A stretch of 64,000 bases of DNA from Paramixta manurensis (GTDB lineage Bacteria; Pseudomonadota; Gammaproteobacteria; Enterobacterales; Enterobacteriaceae): contig NZ_CP054212.1 of assembly GCF_013285385.1 (NCBI RefSeq), positions 3,410,001 to 3,474,000 on the forward strand, read 5' to 3'. Position numbers and translations under genes: made by a program. Of this stretch, positions 61,434-64,000 are shown in pieces. The stretch's first letter is position 1; each line of letters opens with the position of its first letter. Under the pieces are notes generated by a model, which was given only the letters and a program-made list of their open reading frames with translations, was not told where the DNA came from and searched no databases.

Positions 61434-62768
61434 CTACTCTTTAAAATCGGTTGCATCGAGCTCGTGCCGCGCCAGCAGCTTATAAAACTCGGTGCGGTTA
61501 CGCCCTGCTAAACGTGCCGCGTTAGTCACATTGCCTTTAGTCATTTGTAACAGTTTACGTAGATAGTTCAGTTCAAACTGATTGCGCGCCTCGACGAAGG
61601 TCGGTAACGCGGTGTTTTCGCCGACTAATGCCTGCTCAACTAACGCATCACCAATAACCGGCGAAGAGGTTAGCGCTACGCATTGCTCAATAACGTTGAC
61701 CAGTTGACGAACATTACCCGGCCAACTGGCCGCCATCAGGCGTTTCATGGCATCCGTCGAGAAACTACGGACCTGCGGTTTGTGCCGATCGGCCGCCTGG
61801 CGTAATAAATGGTTAGCCAGCAGGGGAATATCTTCCGCGCGCTCATGTAACGCCGGGAGTTTCAGGTTAACCACATTGAGACGATAGAAAAGATCTTCAC
61901 GGAACTCCTTTTTCTCCATCGCCTTCGGCAGATCGCGGTGCGTAGCGGAAATAATACGCACATCAATATCGACATCACGGTTGCTCCCCAGCGGACGCAC
62001 CTTGCGCTCCTGAAGCACCCTGAGCAATTTCACCTGCAATGCTTGTGGCATATCACCAATTTCATCGAGGAACAGCGTGCCGCCTTCCGCCGCCTGAAAC
62101 AGCCCTTCGCGGGCGCTGACCGCGCCGGTAAACGCCCCTTTAGCATGCCCGAACAGCTCCGACTCCAGCAATTGTTCCGGCAGCGCACCACAGTTAATGG
62201 CGATAAATGCTTTATTTGCGCGCGGGCTGGCGGCGTGAATGGCCTGCGCCAACACCTCTTTTCCGGTTCCACTCTGCCCGTTAATCAGCACGCTGACGTC
62301 TGATTGCGCCACCATTCTCGCCTGTTCTAGTAAACGCAGCATGGCCGGGCTACGAGTAACAATAGATTCACGCCACGCGTCATCGGTGGCGGGCGCGCTG
62401 TGCGCCAGCGCTTCATCAATCGCTTTATATAACGCGTCACGATCGACTGGCTTGGTGAGAAAACTGAAAACGCCCTGTTGAGTAGCGGAAACCGCTTCCG
62501 GTATTGAGCCGTGTGCGGTCAAAATTATCACCGGCAGGCCGGGAAAGCGTTTTTGGATTTCACTGAATAACGCCAACCCATCCATTTCATCCATCCGCAA
62601 GTCGCTGATTACCAGATCGACCTTCTCTTTCGCCAACTGGCGCAAAGCTTCCGGGCCGCTGGCGGCGGTGGTGACATGAAACCCTTCGCTACTCAGGCGC
62701 ATGCCAAGCAGCTTTAATAACCCCGGATCGTCATCCACTAATAATAAACGTGCGGATTTATTTTTCAT
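61434..62768 (-). CDS. glrR: Sigma-54-dependent response regulator GlrR
   Basis: 444 residues as in E. coli. Receiver domain (1-120) with phospho-acceptor Asp56 (LVISDLRMDEMDG). AAA+ domain has Walker A GQSGTGKEV, the sigma-54 contact loop GAFTGA and Walker B GGTLFLDEIGDM. C-terminal Fis-type HTH (VTNAARLAGRNRTEFYKLLARH). In E. coli it activates glmY and rpoE transcription. ATG 62768 overlaps the end of qseG; the frame to 62924 is rejected. Confidence 0.96.
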   Translation of the reverse strand: MKNKSARLLLVDDDPGLLKLLGMRLSSEGFHVTTAASGPEALRQLAKEKVDLVISDLRMDEMDGLALFSEIQKRFPGLPVIILTAHGSIPEAVSATQQGVFSFLTKPVDRDALYKAIDEALAHSAPATDDAWRESIVTRSPAMLRLLEQARMVAQSDVSVLINGQSGTGKEVLAQAIHAASPRANKAFIAINCGALPEQLLESELFGHAKGAFTGAVSAREGLFQAAEGGTLFLDEIGDMPQALQVKLLRVLQERKVRPLGSNRDVDIDVRIISATHRDLPKAMEKKEFREDLFYRLNVVNLKLPALHERAEDIPLLANHLLRQAADRHKPQVRSFSTDAMKRLMAASWPGNVRQLVNVIEQCVALTSSPVIGDALVEQALVGENTALPTFVEARNQFELNYLRKLLQMTKGNVTNAARLAGRNRTEFYKLLARHELDATDFKE

Positions 62769-63528
62769 TATCGGACTCCTTTCCTTTAACAGATGGCGTT
62801 TTCGGGTTCGCCGCCGGTGACCAGGTCTCATCTGCCGGTACCGCATTTGGCGTATCCACTCTTTCACCGCTGCGGCTATTTTCAGAGACATCCGGCGACT
62901 TACGTGATGAAAGCTGACGCTCAATATCGGTCAACGTCTCGAGTTTACGTCGCGTCACTGCCAGTTCGCGTTTAAGCGCGGCCTGGCGATTACGCAATCC
63001 ATCCAGTTCACTATCGCTGGTTTGTTGTAGATGGTGGTAGCGCGTACGAACATCAGACAAATCAAGCTGTGCCGCCTGGTTGCTCCGCCAAAGTTGTATC
63101 AATGGACGAATGGATAACGGATAGTCCATGCTAAAGCCATCCAATTGCTTCATATAAGTTTGGCGCTCAACCGGCGTCACATTCCCGTTATCCATCAACA
63201 CGCCCTGCTTTAGCGCATTGTGCCAACTGTTCGCCGGCCAGCTTTTCGCTTCGGCCCGTGCCGCCGCTGGCGATAAACGTGCCGCGCAGTCAATCGCACG
63301 CAGCCAATAAAGCGGATTGTCCATGCTGTCGTCATCATTAATTTGCCATATGCGTTCGCAATTAACGGCAAGGTAATCCACCATTCTAATTTCGGGTTCC
63401 GCTAGCACTGGCTGACTCTGTTTCAGCGCGGAATGCGGTGTTTGGCTACAGGCAACCATTAGTAATGGCAAAAGGAGTGCGGAGAGCCTGCCAAAAGTAC
63501 CGGTGGCAGAAAAAGCGGTTAATTTCAT
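62758..63528 (-). CDS. qseG: Two-component-associated lipoprotein QseG
   Basis: 256 residues. Lipoprotein signal peptide with lipobox LMVACS, conserved domain about 45-165 (NCERIWQIND, NPLYWLRAIDCAAR, PLIQLWRSNQA), then a coiled coil (about 165-215) and a polar Ser/Pro-rich tail. In E. coli it is an outer-membrane lipoprotein that interacts with the kinase GlrK/QseE. It overlaps glrK by 4 bp and glrR by 11 bp. Confidence 0.92.
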   Translation of the reverse strand: MKLTAFSATGTFGRLSALLLPLLMVACSQTPHSALKQSQPVLAEPEIRMVDYLAVNCERIWQINDDDSMDNPLYWLRAIDCAARLSPAAARAEAKSWPANSWHNALKQGVLMDNGNVTPVERQTYMKQLDGFSMDYPLSIRPLIQLWRSNQAAQLDLSDVRTRYHHLQQTSDSELDGLRNRQAALKRELAVTRRKLETLTDIERQLSSRKSPDVSENSRSGERVDTPNAVPADETWSPAANPKTPSVKGKESDNEK

Positions 63529-64000
63529 TCGTTATCGTTCTCGGCAGTTAAATTCAGTTCAATTCGGAAGCAGACATCGGCGCCCTCTACGGCCACCAAC
63601 CGCAACTCACCTTGCATTCTCCGTATGCAATCCTTAGCGATACTTAGGCCAAGCCCACTGCCTTTAACCGCGCCTTTACGCTGTAAACTTCCCTGGAAAA
63701 AAGGCTCGAACACCATCGCCTGCTCGGCAGCCGGGATTGGGGTGCCGGTATTCGCGACATCAATGATCACCCGTTGCCCTTCCTGACGCGTACGTAGCCA
63801 AATGTTACCGGATTCACTGCCGTAGTGCACCGCATTGGAGTAGAGATTATCAATTACCCGGGCTAATAAAATCGGCTCTGCGCGGCAAGTGATAGCCTGA
63901 AGCTCAATCTCGGTATGGATTAATTTCGCTCGGGCGGGCAACGAGTGGGCGGCTACCACGCTGTCGATAATGTCATCCAGTGCCACCGTTTCCAGCTCGG
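63525..64000 (-). CDS. glrK: Sensor histidine kinase GlrK, C-terminal part (cut by window end)
   Basis: The frame is open to the window edge, so the N-terminal sensor, HAMP and His-containing domain lie beyond it. About 158 residues remain, with the HATPase domain: N box ARVIDNLYSNAVHYG, G1 DVANTGTPIP, F box VFEPFFQGS and G2 GSGLGLSIAKDCI. Partner of GlrR. An internal GTG gives an apparent start that should not be used. Confidence 0.93.
   Translation of the reverse strand, partial: ELETVALDDIIDSVVAAHSLPARAKLIHTEIELQAITCRAEPILLARVIDNLYSNAVHYGSESGNIWLRTRQEGQRVIIDVANTGTPIPAAEQAMVFEPFFQGSLQRKGAVKGSGLGLSIAKDCIRRMQGELRLVAVEGADVCFRIELNLTAENDNE

Overview
The window is a chromosomal segment of an enterobacterium (order Enterobacterales). 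The backbone follows the Escherichia coli gene order around the guaBA, isc and glyA loci: upp-uraA, purMN, ppk-ppx, yfgF-yfgG, guaBA, xseA, der-bamB-yfgM-hisS-ispG-rodZ-rlmN, ndk, sseA, sseB-pepB, the isc operon, trmJ, suhB, csiE, glyA, hmp, glnB and glrR-qseG-glrK. Several features point to a plant-associated member, most likely of Erwiniaceae (Erwinia/Pantoea-like). These are pilW upstream of rodZ, the absence of pbpC and yfhM between ndk and sseA, a protealysin-emfourin pair, a second pst cluster beside ppk, ERIC repeats, and above all a HrpL-type promoter. The genus is inferred from context, not proven. No rRNA, tRNA, CRISPR array, prophage or insertion sequence is visible.

Layout. 0-4 kb: pyrimidine salvage (uraA, upp) opposite purine synthesis (purM, purN), with a PurR operator. 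4-13 kb: a high-affinity phosphate-type ABC transporter (pstC, pstA, pstB, with unusually large periplasmic domains and no pstS or phoU) divergent from the polyphosphate genes ppk-ppx, followed by tehB. 13-17 kb: a c-di-GMP phosphodiesterase gene (yfgF) with a perfect FNR box, yfgG and a MgtE-type magnesium transporter gene. 17-26 kb: an accessory block of small redox and detoxification genes (alpha/beta hydrolase lipoprotein, two aldo/keto reductases, a secreted NTF2-like protein, an SDR, DUF6157), three local regulators (one TetR, two AraC) and a toxin-antitoxin pair. 26-31 kb: guaBA and xseA. 31-32 kb: protealysin and its inhibitor emfourin. 32-42 kb: the conserved run from yfgJ and der to pilW and rlmN, then ndk. 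42-46 kb: sseA, an ERIC cluster, sseB and pepB. 46-52 kb: the complete iscRSUA-hscBA-fdx-iscX system with tandem IscR sites. 52-56.8 kb: trmJ, suhB (with a leader boxA), a ZevAB-like metal transporter and csiE. 56.8-58 kb: an inserted gene with a HrpL box. 58-64 kb: glyA, hmp (NsrR site), glnB and the GlrK/QseG/GlrR two-component system, cut by the window end.

The most interesting item is the 410-residue gene at 56840-58072. A near-consensus hrp box (GGAACT, 15 nt, CCACCCA) ends 29 nt before its start codon. The protein looks like an ankyrin-like N-terminus followed by a possible ADP-ribosyltransferase-like segment. It is best read as a candidate type III secretion effector, and I cannot assign it to a named family. 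Starts were moved from the longest open frame wherever family length and a Shine-Dalgarno sequence supported an internal codon; this is stated in each entry.
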